This document shows, piece by piece, positions 1 to 11,090 of a DNA stretch of 64,000 bases. Made by a program: the position numbers and the translations under genes. How positions within the stretch are numbered: the stretch's first letter is position 1; every line of letters starts with the position of its first letter. The DNA comes from Clavibacter californiensis. GTDB lineage: Bacteria; Actinomycetota; Actinomycetes; Actinomycetales; Microbacteriaceae. The stretch covers positions 1-64,000 of the forward strand of contig NZ_CP040792.1 of assembly GCF_021952865.1 (NCBI RefSeq). Direction: 5' to 3'. The notes beneath the pieces are model-generated. The model ran no database searches. It was not told the origin of the DNA and saw only the letters and a list, made by a program, of their open reading frames with translations.

Positions 1-56
1 TGTGGCTGTACGTCGAGCTGCTCCGCATCTTCGCGATCCTGCGCGGCAACAACTAG
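1..56 (+). CDS. C-terminal end of a probable Bax inhibitor-1/YccA family membrane protein (partial)
   Basis: Only the last 17 codons are in the window, read in the frame that ends at the TAG at 54-56. The peptide WLYVELLRIFAILRGNN resembles the last membrane helix and short polar tail of actinobacterial Bax inhibitor-1/YccA-like proteins, which often end in a similar W-L-Y-x-E-x-L-R-x-x-A-I-L-R pattern. The family call is recall from a very short segment. The gene is convergent with guaA and is followed by a strong symmetrical hairpin that can serve both strands. Confidence 0.45.
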   Translation, partial: WLYVELLRIFAILRGNN

Positions 57-96
57 CACCACAGCAGGTCCCTGGCACAGCACCGCGGACCGGCAG

Positions 97-138
97 CACG
101 ACGAAGGCCGCTCCCCTCGGGGAGCGGCCTTCGTCGTG
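97..138. terminator. Bidirectional terminator between the YccA-like gene and guaA
   Basis: A perfect 20-base inverted repeat has arms 97-116 and 119-138. It lies between two convergent stop codons (56 on plus, 165 on minus), so it can end transcription from both sides. There is no real U-tract, as is common in high-GC actinobacteria. Confidence 0.85.
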
Positions 139-164
139 TCAGCGCCGGAGCGCGAGCGGGAGGA

Positions 165-1741
<1,577 letters not shown>

Positions 1742-1745
<4 letters not shown>

Positions 1746-2338
1746 GGGGTGGCCTCCGTGGTGGTGGTCGGGTCGATGGGTCGGGGGTCCGCGTCGTCGC
1801 GGTCGTCGCGGTCGTCGCGGTCGTCGCGGTCGTCGCGGTCGTCGCGGTCGTCGCGGTCGTCGGCGGACGTGCTCGCACGGCGGGGAGCCTCGAGCTTCGC
1901 GATGACCTCCCGCACCCGGCGGGCGATGCGCGCCTCGACGATGAAGGAGAGGAACGGCACGACGCCGCCCGCGGCGATGAGGATGAAGCGCGTGAACGAC
2001 CAGCGCATCTTCTGCCAGAGCAGGAAGTCGCTGATGAGGTAGACCACGTAGATGTTGCCGTGGACGATCTGGATCAGGAGGCTGAGGTTGGTGCCCGTGA
2101 GCGTGTCCGCCGGGGACAGCGCGAGGAAGCCGGAGGGGCCGTTCAGCTCGAGCTCGTAGCCGGCGCCGGCCAGGTACTGCAGGGATCCGTCGACGAACTG
2201 GAAGCCGGGCAGGTACTTGATGCCCATCTCCACGACGAGGAGGAGGAGGAACGCGCCGGTGATGAACGCCATGACGCGGTAAAAGCCGAGCACCCTACGG
2301 ATCTGCGGGACGTCGGAGCGCTTGAGTCCGTAGGCCAT
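1742..2338 (-). CDS. DUF3817 family integral membrane protein with DDR-repeat tail
   Basis: A 198-residue actinobacterial DUF3817 protein of unknown function. Residues 1-150 hold about three hydrophobic segments (around residues 22-42, 85-107 and 115-135). The cytoplasm-like tail carries seven consecutive Asp-Asp-Arg units encoded by a 9-base tandem repeat. The gene sits 9 bases after the SURF1-like gene and overlaps guaA by 4 bases. Typical family members lack the DDR tail as far as I recall, so the tail is probably a recent expansion that does not affect the membrane core. Confidence 0.88.
1793..1855. repeat. Seven tandem 9-bp units inside the DUF3817 gene
   Basis: The unit gtcgtcgcg occurs seven times without interruption, followed by a partial copy. 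Read on the minus strand it encodes Asp-Asp-Arg. The period is a multiple of three, so copy-number change would lengthen or shorten the tail without a frameshift. Confidence 0.97.
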
Positions 2339-2347
2339 GCGTGGATC

Positions 2348-3346
2348 CTACCGGTCGGCGTCTGCGCGGCTCCCGCGCCCGGGAGCTCCGACGGGGTCGT
2401 CGCGGTCGCCCTCGGGGAGCGGATCCTCGTCGTCGTCCTCGTCCTCGTCCTCGCGGTAGCCCGGCTGCTCACGGGTCCAGGTGTCGCGGACGGTGCGGTA
2501 CCAGATGACGATCGCGAAGATCGCGAACACCGCCCACTCCGCCGCGTAGAAGATGTTCAGCCAGTTGAGCTGCACGGCCTCGCTCGGCGGCGGCGAGTCG
2601 ATCGTCGCGAGGCCTACGACCGGGGTCGACGCGACGATGAAGCCGTTGTAGACGTCGCCCACATCGCCCGGCCAGAGGTTGACGAGCGCGGCCGTGCTCA
2701 GCCGCGTCATGCGCTGGGGATCCTGGCCTTCACCCGCGGGCTCGGGCTGCTCGCTCGGGAGGAAGCGGCCGACGATCTCCTGGACCCCAGTCGGGGATCC
2801 GTCGCCCGCGTTCAGCTGCGCCGCGACGGCCGCCGCCTCCTGGTCGGTCGCGGCCCACCCGAGCGCGACCGGGACGCTGGCGGGCAGCGCGTCGGGTGCG
2901 GGATCCGCGGGGGCGCCGTCGTCCGTGATGGACAGGTGGCCGACGACCCAGGCGCCGGTGCGGCCGGCGTTGAGGCGGTCGGAGACGACGACGAAGTCGC
3001 CGGGGACGAGCGAGCCCGCGACGGTGACCATGTGCCCGGCGGACGTGTCGGTGACGTAGCCCTGCGGCTCGACCAGCGTGCCGAGCGGCAGCGCCGTCTC
3101 GGTGTCGCGCTCGATGACGACGCCCGACTCGACCGCGCGCGCCAGCTGCCACTGCCCCAGCGCGGCGAAGCCCGCGGCGATGACGAGCGCGAGCGCCAGC
3201 AGCGCGAGCGAGCGGGGGCGGCGGGCGACCTGGCCGATCGTGGGGCCGGGGGCGCCCGGCGCACCGGAGCCGCCCTGGCCGGAGACCGCGGGCTCGGAAT
3301 CGGGACGCGCGGCGGCGTCGGAGCGGGGGTCGGATGCGTGCGTCAT
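2348..3346 (-). CDS. SURF1-like cytochrome oxidase biogenesis protein
   Basis: 332 residues. SURF1 family proteins assist cytochrome c oxidase assembly in the membrane. The layout is typical: a Pro/Gly-rich cytoplasmic N-terminus, a first membrane helix near residues 47-65 followed by the family motif GQWQLARA, a large extracytoplasmic domain, and a second helix near residues 265-290 (EWAVFAIFAIVIWY) before an acidic tail. The reading frame stays open far upstream, but that is a shadow of the antiporter gene. The ATG at 3346 overlaps the antiporter stop in a TGATG junction and gives a normal-length protein. Confidence 0.88.
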   Translation of the reverse strand: MTHASDPRSDAAARPDSEPAVSGQGGSGAPGAPGPTIGQVARRPRSLALLALALVIAAGFAALGQWQLARAVESGVVIERDTETALPLGTLVEPQGYVTDTSAGHMVTVAGSLVPGDFVVVSDRLNAGRTGAWVVGHLSITDDGAPADPAPDALPASVPVALGWAATDQEAAAVAAQLNAGDGSPTGVQEIVGRFLPSEQPEPAGEGQDPQRMTRLSTAALVNLWPGDVGDVYNGFIVASTPVVGLATIDSPPPSEAVQLNWLNIFYAAEWAVFAIFAIVIWYRTVRDTWTREQPGYREDEDEDDDEDPLPEGDRDDPVGAPGRGSRADADR

Positions 3347-4866
3347 CAGTAGTCGGGTTCCCGTTCGCGGGTGGGTGGTGTCCAGGTGTCGTGGTCGGAC
3401 TGCTGGCCGGCTTGCTCGGCGCGGCGGTCGGGGGCGGGACGCGGGCCCTCGGCGCCGCCGGCGTCTCCGTCGTCGTCCGCCCCGGGCCGCACGGGGCGCG
3501 CGCCATCGGCCTCGGGGCCGGTGCCCGGCGTCACGCCGCGCGCGACGGTGCCCGGGCGGGGCCCCGCCGCCGCGAGTCCGTCGTCGAAGGCGTCGCCGGG
3601 CGCCCGCTCGCCGCGCTCGGCGGCCTCGAACAGGGCGAGCGCGCCGGCGCGCTCCGCGTCGCGCCCGGCCTTCTCGGCCGCGCGCTTCGTGGCGGAGCGG
3701 TACCTCGTGGGCAGCACGGCCGTGCCGATGTGCACCGAGTTCGCGGCGAGGAGCGGCCCCATGATCGCCATCACCAGCACGTAGAGGCCCGCGAACGGCT
3801 GGATCCGCTCGTCGAGCCCCGCCGACAGCGACAGCGTCGCGAGGATGAGCGCGAACTCGCCGCGGTTCTGGAGGATGAACGCCGTGTTGATGCCGGCCTG
3901 CGCGCCGTGCCCGTTGAGCCAGGCGACGAACTGCCCGGCGATGATGTTGAGCACCACCGTCATGAGCACCGCGATGAGCACAGGGACGACCACGGTGGGG
4001 AACTCGCCCGGATCCAGCGCGAGGCCGAAGTTGAGGAAGAAGAACGCGCCGAACACGTCGCGCAGCGGGATGGCGATCTGCTCGATGCGGTTGCGCACCC
4101 GGGTCGCGCCGAGGACCAGCCCGATGAGGAAGGCGCCGATCGCGTCCGTGACGCCGAGCACCTCGCCGATGCCGCCGAACAGGATCGCGAGCCCGAAGAA
4201 CAGGACGGTGAACAGCTCGACGTCGCGCGTGCGCATGAACCGCGACAGGAACGCGCCGCCCTTGCGCGCGACCGTGAACATGACGACGAGGAAGGCGAAC
4301 GACACCGCCAGCTGGCCGACCACCGCCCACGGCTCGGTCTGCCCGCTCAGCACGACCGACACGATGGCGAGGTAGACGGCGATGAAGATGTCCTCGACCA
4401 CGGTGACGCCCAGGATCATGGGCGTCTCGTCGTTGGCCAGGCGGTTCAGCTCGATGAGCAGCTTGGTGACGATGGCGCTCGAGGACGTCGCCGTCATGCC
4501 CGCGATGATGAGCGCCTCGCGGGTGCCCCAGCCGAGCGCGAACCCGAACGCGAACCCGACGCCCATGTTGATGAGCACGTACGAGCCGCCCGAGATGATG
4601 AGCTTGCCGGCGTTGCCGAAGAACTCGTCCTGGTCGAATTCCAGCCCGAGGTTGAACAGCAGGAGGATCAGGCCGAACACGGCGATCAGCTCGATGTCGC
4701 CCGAGGCGAAGTCGAGCGGGAACCAGTCGACGCTCGGGCTCGCGAGGAGCCCGACGAGCATGTAGATGGGGATCGCGGGCAGGCCGATGCGCTTGCCGAG
4801 CTGACCGAACGCGTAGGCGAGGACGAACAGCAGGCCGAGGACGATGAGGTCGAGGCCGTGGTGCAC
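3346..4866 (-). CDS. KhtU/KefB-type cation:proton antiporter (CPA2)
   Basis: A 506-residue antiporter with about 12 membrane helices in residues 1-390 and a hydrophilic Ala/Gly/Pro-rich tail. The N-terminus (GQLGKRIGLPAIPIYMLVG) and the segments around GLILLLFNLGLEFD and ATSSSAIVTKL are typical of CPA2 Na+/H+ or K+/H+ exchangers. It starts with GTG, 3 bases after the stop of a KhtT-like regulatory subunit gene. That pairing matches KhtTU-type potassium/proton efflux systems, so K+ for H+ exchange is the likely role. Ion specificity cannot be read from sequence. Confidence 0.9.
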   Translation of the reverse strand: MHHGLDLIVLGLLFVLAYAFGQLGKRIGLPAIPIYMLVGLLASPSVDWFPLDFASGDIELIAVFGLILLLFNLGLEFDQDEFFGNAGKLIISGGSYVLINMGVGFAFGFALGWGTREALIIAGMTATSSSAIVTKLLIELNRLANDETPMILGVTVVEDIFIAVYLAIVSVVLSGQTEPWAVVGQLAVSFAFLVVMFTVARKGGAFLSRFMRTRDVELFTVLFFGLAILFGGIGEVLGVTDAIGAFLIGLVLGATRVRNRIEQIAIPLRDVFGAFFFLNFGLALDPGEFPTVVVPVLIAVLMTVVLNIIAGQFVAWLNGHGAQAGINTAFILQNRGEFALILATLSLSAGLDERIQPFAGLYVLVMAIMGPLLAANSVHIGTAVLPTRYRSATKRAAEKAGRDAERAGALALFEAAERGERAPGDAFDDGLAAAGPRPGTVARGVTPGTGPEADGARPVRPGADDDGDAGGAEGPRPAPDRRAEQAGQQSDHDTWTPPTREREPDY

Positions 4867-4869
4867 CCG

Positions 4870-5403
4870 CTACCCTCCGTCCGGCGCGGAGCCGGGCGCG
4901 GGGCGGTGCGGGAACTCGCCCGTCCGGTAGAACGCGAAGGCCTTGGCGACCTTCTCGGGGGAACCGGCGACGACGAGCGTGTCGCCCGGGTAGACGGTGA
5001 AGTCGTCGGATGGCGCCGGGTTGGCGGACTCCCCGCGGACGACCGCCACGACCGTGAGCCCGACGACGCCGCGCGACGCGAGGTTGCCGAGCGCCTGGCC
5101 GGCGATGTGGTCGTCGTAGTCGACCGTGAACCAGTCGATGCTGAGGCCGGGGATCTGGTCGAGCTTGTCGAGGGACTCCGTGATGCGCGTGCCGCCGAGC
5201 AGCTCGGCGAGCGTGTGCGCCTCGTCCTCGCTCAGGCGGAGCGAGACCTTCTGCGTGTCGGGACCGTCCTGCTCCTCGGAGAAGGTGATCAGGTCGCTGT
5301 GGCCGGAGCGGTGGGCGATGACGCCGACCTTGCCCCCGTCGTCGGTGATGAAGGTGTGCAGCACGCCGACACCCGGCAGCTTGACGCGACGGACCTCCGC
5401 CAT
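4870..5403 (-). CDS. KhtT-like regulatory subunit with RCK_C (TrkA-C) domain
   Basis: A 177-residue soluble protein. The first half (VKLPGVGVLHTFITDDGGKV) matches KhtT-like regulators of cation/proton antiporters. Residues about 75-160 form a TrkA-C/RCK_C ligand-binding domain, with GVVGLTVVAVVRG and the typical FTVYPGDTLVVAGSPEKV. It is the first gene of the operon and probably gates the antiporter encoded next. A GGGAGG Shine-Dalgarno sequence lies 7-8 bases before the ATG. The bound ligand (cyclic dinucleotide or other) is unknown. Confidence 0.88.
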   Translation of the reverse strand: MAEVRRVKLPGVGVLHTFITDDGGKVGVIAHRSGHSDLITFSEEQDGPDTQKVSLRLSEDEAHTLAELLGGTRITESLDKLDQIPGLSIDWFTVDYDDHIAGQALGNLASRGVVGLTVVAVVRGESANPAPSDDFTVYPGDTLVVAGSPEKVAKAFAFYRTGEFPHRPAPGSAPDGG

Positions 5404-5504
5404 GCGCGCACCTCCCTCTTCCTATGGTTCACAACGCGGGCCGCGCCCCGCATGTTCCCGGACCGCTCGACGCGGGACGGGCCCGGCCTGGAGGCCGGCG
5501 CGGA

Positions 5505-6623
5505 CTACTTGCCGTACGGCGCGACGACGACCTCGACGCGCTGGAACTCCTTGAGGTCGGAGTAGCCGGTGGTCGCCATCGCCCGACGCAGCGCGCCGAC
5601 GAGGTTGGCGCTGCCGTCGGCCGTGGTGGACGGGCCGTAGAGGATCTGCTCGAGCGGCGCGACCTGGTCGACCCGCACGCGGTGGCCGCGGGGCAGCTCG
5701 GAGTGGTGCGCCTCGGCGCCCCAGTGGAAGCCCTGGCCGGGCGCGTCGGTGGCGCGCGCGAGCGTGGATCCGAGCATGACCGCGTCGGCGCCGACGGCGA
5801 TGGCCTTGACGATGTCGCCCGAGCTGCCGAGGCCGCCGTCGGCGATGACGTGCACGTAGCGGCCGCCGGACTCGTCCATGTAGTCGCGGCGGGCGCCCGC
5901 GACGTCGGAGAGCGCGGTGGCCATGGGCGCGTGGATCCCGAGGGTCGAGCGGGTTGTCGACGCCGCTCCCCCGCCGAACCCGACGAGCACGCCGGCCGCG
6001 CCCGTGCGCATGAGGTGCAGGGCCGCCGTGTAGGTGGCCGCGCCGCCGACGATGACCGGGACGTCGAGCTCGTAGATGAACTTCTTGAGGTTGAGGGGAG
6101 CCGCGCCCTTGGAGACGTGCTCCGCCGACACGGTGGTGCCGCGGATGACGAAGAGGTCGACGCCTGCCGCGACCACGGTCTCGTAGTGGTCGGCGGTGCG
6201 CTGGGGCGACAGGGCAGCGGCGACGACGACGCCGGCCGCGCGGATCTCCGCGATGCGCGCCGTGATGAGCTCCGGCTTGATCGGCTCGGCGTAGATCTGC
6301 TGCATGCGCGCGGTGGCCGACTCGGGCGGCAGCGAGCGGATCTCCTCGAGCAGGCGCTCCGGGTGCTCGTACCGGGTCCATAGGCCCTCGAGGTCGAGGA
6401 CGCCGAGGCCGCCGAAGCGCCCCATCGCGATGGCCGTCGCCGGGGAGACCACGGAGTCCATGGGGGCAGCGAGGAACGGGATCTCGAACTGGTACGCGTC
6501 GATCGACCACGCGACCGACACGTCCTGCGGGTCGCGCGTGCGCCTCGACGGGACGATGGCGATGTCGTCGAACGCGTACACACGGCGGGCCCGCTTGGCG
6601 CGGCCGATCTCTACATCACTCAC
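5505..6623 (-). CDS. guaB3: GuaB3 family IMP dehydrogenase-related protein
   Basis: 372 residues with the chosen start. GuaB3 proteins are actinobacterial IMP dehydrogenase paralogs without the CBS pair. The TIM-barrel signatures are present: FDDIAIVPSRRTRDPQDVS, FLAAPMDSVVSP, a gly-rich VLVGFGGGAA loop and MLGSTLARA. In place of the normal catalytic GxGSxCxTR loop I read GGGAASTTRSTLGI, with no cysteine, so classical IMP dehydrogenase chemistry is doubtful. Two in-frame GTGs are possible. I chose the second (MSDVEIGRAKRARR) because orthologs begin there and a TAGGCT box sits exactly 6 nt before it. It overlaps the upstream gene by 8 bases. Confidence 0.9.
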   Translation of the reverse strand: MSDVEIGRAKRARRVYAFDDIAIVPSRRTRDPQDVSVAWSIDAYQFEIPFLAAPMDSVVSPATAIAMGRFGGLGVLDLEGLWTRYEHPERLLEEIRSLPPESATARMQQIYAEPIKPELITARIAEIRAAGVVVAAALSPQRTADHYETVVAAGVDLFVIRGTTVSAEHVSKGAAPLNLKKFIYELDVPVIVGGAATYTAALHLMRTGAAGVLVGFGGGAASTTRSTLGIHAPMATALSDVAGARRDYMDESGGRYVHVIADGGLGSSGDIVKAIAVGADAVMLGSTLARATDAPGQGFHWGAEAHHSELPRGHRVRVDQVAPLEQILYGPSTTADGSANLVGALRRAMATTGYSDLKEFQRVEVVVAPYGK

Positions 6624-7716
6624 CCACACAGCCTAGCGGCGGGCTCCTGCGCGACCGGCCGAGGCCCGGATCCCCCCGCATCCCCGTGACGGGCGGCGCG
6701 GCACGCCGCTCGGGCTCGAGCCCCGCGTGCAGCAGGAGCGCACGGAGCCGCCCGGCGGCCAGCACGTCCCTCTCGGTCGCCTCGACGACGCGCCACTCCG
6801 CGCCCTCTTCCCCCTCCGCCGCGCAGGACCCGACGACGAGGGGATCCTCCGGGCCCGCCCCGCGGATCCGGAGCCCGACCCGCTGCCGCGGCCAGGCCAG
6901 CGCGAGCCGCCCGTGACCCGACACGAGCGAGCCGACGGCCGGCCGCGCCAGCCCCGTCTCCGCCGCGACACCGCGGGCGATCGACTCCACGGGGCCGCGC
7001 GCCGCCCCGTCCGCGGCCTCGACCAGGAGCTCGGCGCGCCTGCTCCACGGCCCCGGCCCCCGCAGCTCCCTCTCCGCGTGGAGCTCGGAGCGCGTCACGG
7101 GGACGAGGCGCGCGTGCGCGAGCGCGTCGTCGAGCGCGACCAGCCCGTGGGCGCACCAGCCCGGCCCGGGCGCCGCGGCTCCGCGCACGGCGGCCACGGC
7201 CGCGTCGTGCGAGGCGGCGAGCGCCGTCGCCGCGAGCGTGGGCAGCCGCACGCCACCCGGGCCTCGCGTGACCGGCGAGCGCCCGCAGGAGGGATCCCGC
7301 ACGATGCGCGTGCCCGCCCGGCGCCCCGGCGGCAGGCCCGCCACGTCGAGCAGCGTCACGTGCAGCGGCCACGGCGCGAGGCGCGGCAGCCCGTGCACGG
7401 CGGCGGCGGATGCGCCGCCGAGCGCCACCGGTGCCGGGGAGACCCGGGCGAGCGCGCGGATCCGCAGCAGGTGCCGATCCCGCGCCGACACCGCCTCCCA
7501 CGCCGCGCGCTCCACGTGCACGCCGGCCCGCAGCCGCACCAGCTCCCCGCGCGCCTCCGCTCGGGCGACGACGGCGGGATCCGCGCGCTCCTCCTCGCCC
7601 ACCGGATCCGCCCCCGGCAGGGCCGTGCCCCCCGAGAGGAGCAGGACGACCCGGGGTGGCCCGAGCGTCGCGGCGTCGAGCGGACGGGCGTCGGGCGCGG
7701 GCGGGGTCGAGGGCAT
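6616..7716 (-). CDS. Orphan protein with AbiEi-like (type IV antitoxin-like) N-terminal region
   Basis: 366 residues with the ATG at 7716. Residues about 30-150 resemble the winged-helix and following region of AbiEi-like/DUF559-type actinobacterial proteins: RGELVRLRAGVHVERAAWE, then RHLLRIRALARVSPAPVALGGASAAAVHGLPRLAPWP. The C-terminal half has an RRAELLVEAADGAARGPVESIAR stretch like the start of the usual VSR/DUF559 nuclease-like domain, but I cannot identify intact catalytic residues. No AbiEii toxin lies nearby, so toxin-antitoxin function is not supported. A longer frame reaches 7839 but would start inside the guaB terminator. Other frames are also open here, so the call is moderate. 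Confidence 0.6.
   Translation of the reverse strand: MPSTPPAPDARPLDAATLGPPRVVLLLSGGTALPGADPVGEEERADPAVVARAEARGELVRLRAGVHVERAAWEAVSARDRHLLRIRALARVSPAPVALGGASAAAVHGLPRLAPWPLHVTLLDVAGLPPGRRAGTRIVRDPSCGRSPVTRGPGGVRLPTLAATALAASHDAAVAAVRGAAAPGPGWCAHGLVALDDALAHARLVPVTRSELHAERELRGPGPWSRRAELLVEAADGAARGPVESIARGVAAETGLARPAVGSLVSGHGRLALAWPRQRVGLRIRGAGPEDPLVVGSCAAEGEEGAEWRVVEATERDVLAAGRLRALLLHAGLEPERRAAPPVTGMRGDPGLGRSRRSPPLGCVGE
6630..6635 (-). promoter_or_regulatory. Candidate -10 box of a leaderless guaB3 transcript
   Basis: TAGGCT (minus strand) ends 6 nt before the GTG at 6623. This matches the TANNNT spacing of leaderless actinobacterial promoters. It lies inside the 3' end of the upstream gene. No convincing -35 element is seen. 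Confidence 0.5.
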
Positions 7717-7815
7717 GCGGGCAGTGTCGCGGCCGACGAGGGCCGGGGATGCCTCCGGCCGCGACTCGCCGGACGCGGGATCGGAGCCGCGCCCTGTGAG
7801 GGAGCGCCCGGACGC

Positions 7816-7850
7816 ACGAGGGGCCGGTGCGCACGGCACCGGCCCCTCGT
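7816..7850 (-). terminator. Terminator of guaB
   Basis: Perfect 15-base arms at 7816-7830 and 7836-7850 with a 5-nt loop, starting 33 nt after the guaB stop. The 16-mer CGCCCGGACGCACGAG (plus-strand reading, 7805-7820) overlaps the outer stem. The same 16-mer abuts the groES and rplQ terminators. Confidence 0.85.
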
Positions 7851-7883
7851 CGTCACCGCGCGGGATCCGCGCGGCTCACCGCA

Positions 7884-9449
<1,566 letters not shown>

Positions 9450-9623
9450 TCAATGTTAACGGGACGGGCCGAGCGGCATTCCCGGCATATCACGCCTCCA
9501 CGCCGTACGCGCCCGAAACATCCAGGACATAATCAGCACGTACTGTCAACCAACGTCGTCCTGACGGTAGTCGCGGTGCCTGTGCGGATGTACCCGTCCC
9601 ACGGCTCCCCCTATGGAGGTCTA

Positions 9624-11084
9624 GTGATAGCCACTGGTTCGGCCGGAGCACGCGCGCAGCGCATGTGGGCCCTGATTCTCGCGGTGGCGTTCGCCTGCAC
9701 CGCACTTCTCCTCACGGCCCCATCGGCTGCCCACGCGGATCCACGCGCGGCGCCCCAGGCGGTCGACCCGGCGTCCGCCGAGCAGTCGCTGCTCGTCTGG
9801 GTCCGGGCGGACGCCGACAAGACCGGCATCGCCGGGGTCACCGTGAAGGTGTCGGGCGGCGGCGTCGAGGCCACCGGTACGACCGGCACGGACGGCAAGG
9901 CCGAGGTCGGCCTCAGCGCACCGGGTTCCTTCACGGTCGAGGTCGACGAGTCCACCATCCCCCAGGGCGCCGGCGTCCCCCGCGCGGGCTCGAGCCCCCG
10001 CGAGGTCGACGTGGCCGCGGGCAACAAGAACGTCCCCGCCTTCTTCTTCATCTCGCCCGACGGAGCCGCGGCCGGAGCCGCGGGATCGACGCCGGCACCG
10101 AGCGCGAGCGCCGGCACGGGCACCTCCTCCGGCGGCGAGACCGCAGCGCCGGACACCGAGACCGGCACGGTCTCCGGCACCGCGGAGCCCGTGACCCAGA
10201 ACAACTTCTGGAAGATCTTCTGGCCCAAGGTGGTGACGGGCCTCATCTTCGGCCTGCTTCTCGCCCTCGCGGCCATCGGCCTCTCCCTCATCTACGGGAC
10301 CACGGGCCTCAACAACTTCGCGCACGGCGAGCTGGTGACCTTCGGGGCGCTCATGGCGTACCTCTTCAGCAACGTGCTCGGCCTCAACCCGGTGCTCGCG
10401 ATCATCATCACGGTGATCCTCGGCGGGGCCTTCGGGTTCGTGCAGGACGCGGCCCTCTGGAAGCCCCTGCGGAAGCGGCGCCTCGGGCTGGTGCCGCTCA
10501 TGATCGTCACCATCGGCCTGTCGCTCGCGCTGCGCTACATCTTCCAGTTCATCTTCGGCGCCGACCGCCTCACGCTCCCGAACAGCCCGGCGCCGTTCCT
10601 GGTCGTCGGCCCGGTGAGCCTCAAGTTCACCGACGTCGCCGGCGCGATCGTCTCGATCGTGCTGCTCCTGGCGGTCGCGTACGTGCTGCTCTACACGAAG
10701 ATCGGCAAGGCCACCCGCGCCGTCTCCGACAACCGCTCGCTCGCCGCGGCGTCGGGCATCGACGTGGAGGGCGTGATCCGCGTGGTCTGGATCGGCGGCG
10801 CCGCGCTGGCCGCCCTGTCCGGCGTCTTCATCGCCTACTACCAGTCGCTGCGCTGGGACACGGGCGCGTCCATCCTGCTGCTCGTCTTCTCGGCCGTCGT
10901 CCTGGGCGGACTGGGAACGGCGTTCGGAGCGCTCATCGGCTCGATCGTGATCGGCGTCTTCATCAACGTCAGCACCATGGTCCTGCCCGAGAACATGAAG
11001 TACGTGGCCGCTCTCGTGGTCATGATCGTCATCCTGCTCGTCAGGCCCCAGGGCATCCTGGGTCGGAAAGATCGGATCGGTTAG
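9624..11084 (+). CDS. livH: Branched-chain amino acid ABC transporter permease LivH with secreted-type N-terminal domain
   Basis: 486 residues. The C-terminal 290 residues are a normal LivH permease with about eight helices (GLSLIYGTTGLNNFAHGELV near residue 210; RPQGILGRKDRIG at the end). Ahead of it are a signal-peptide-like segment (MWALILAVAFACTALLLTA then AHA), a beta-rich domain of about 90 residues like SpaA/carboxypeptidase-regulatory folds (TGIAGVTVKVSGGGVEATG), and an Ala/Ser/Thr/Gly linker. The GTG at 9624 has GGAGGT only 3 nt upstream, which is close. The ATG at 9663 is the alternative. First gene of livHMGF. Confidence 0.9.
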   Translation: MIATGSAGARAQRMWALILAVAFACTALLLTAPSAAHADPRAAPQAVDPASAEQSLLVWVRADADKTGIAGVTVKVSGGGVEATGTTGTDGKAEVGLSAPGSFTVEVDESTIPQGAGVPRAGSSPREVDVAAGNKNVPAFFFISPDGAAAGAAGSTPAPSASAGTGTSSGGETAAPDTETGTVSGTAEPVTQNNFWKIFWPKVVTGLIFGLLLALAAIGLSLIYGTTGLNNFAHGELVTFGALMAYLFSNVLGLNPVLAIIITVILGGAFGFVQDAALWKPLRKRRLGLVPLMIVTIGLSLALRYIFQFIFGADRLTLPNSPAPFLVVGPVSLKFTDVAGAIVSIVLLLAVAYVLLYTKIGKATRAVSDNRSLAAASGIDVEGVIRVVWIGGAALAALSGVFIAYYQSLRWDTGASILLLVFSAVVLGGLGTAFGALIGSIVIGVFINVSTMVLPENMKYVAALVVMIVILLVRPQGILGRKDRIG

Positions 11085-11090
11085 CCGCGC

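Noticed and set aside
1793-1855. Short tandem repeats considered as a CRISPR array.
   Set aside because: Nine-base contiguous units without spacers, inside a coding frame, with no cas genes nearby.
3334-5565. A 743-codon plus-strand frame opposite the antiporter operon.
   Set aside because: Antisense shadow of three recognised genes, with Asp/Glu/Arg/His-rich low-complexity composition and no recognisable motif.
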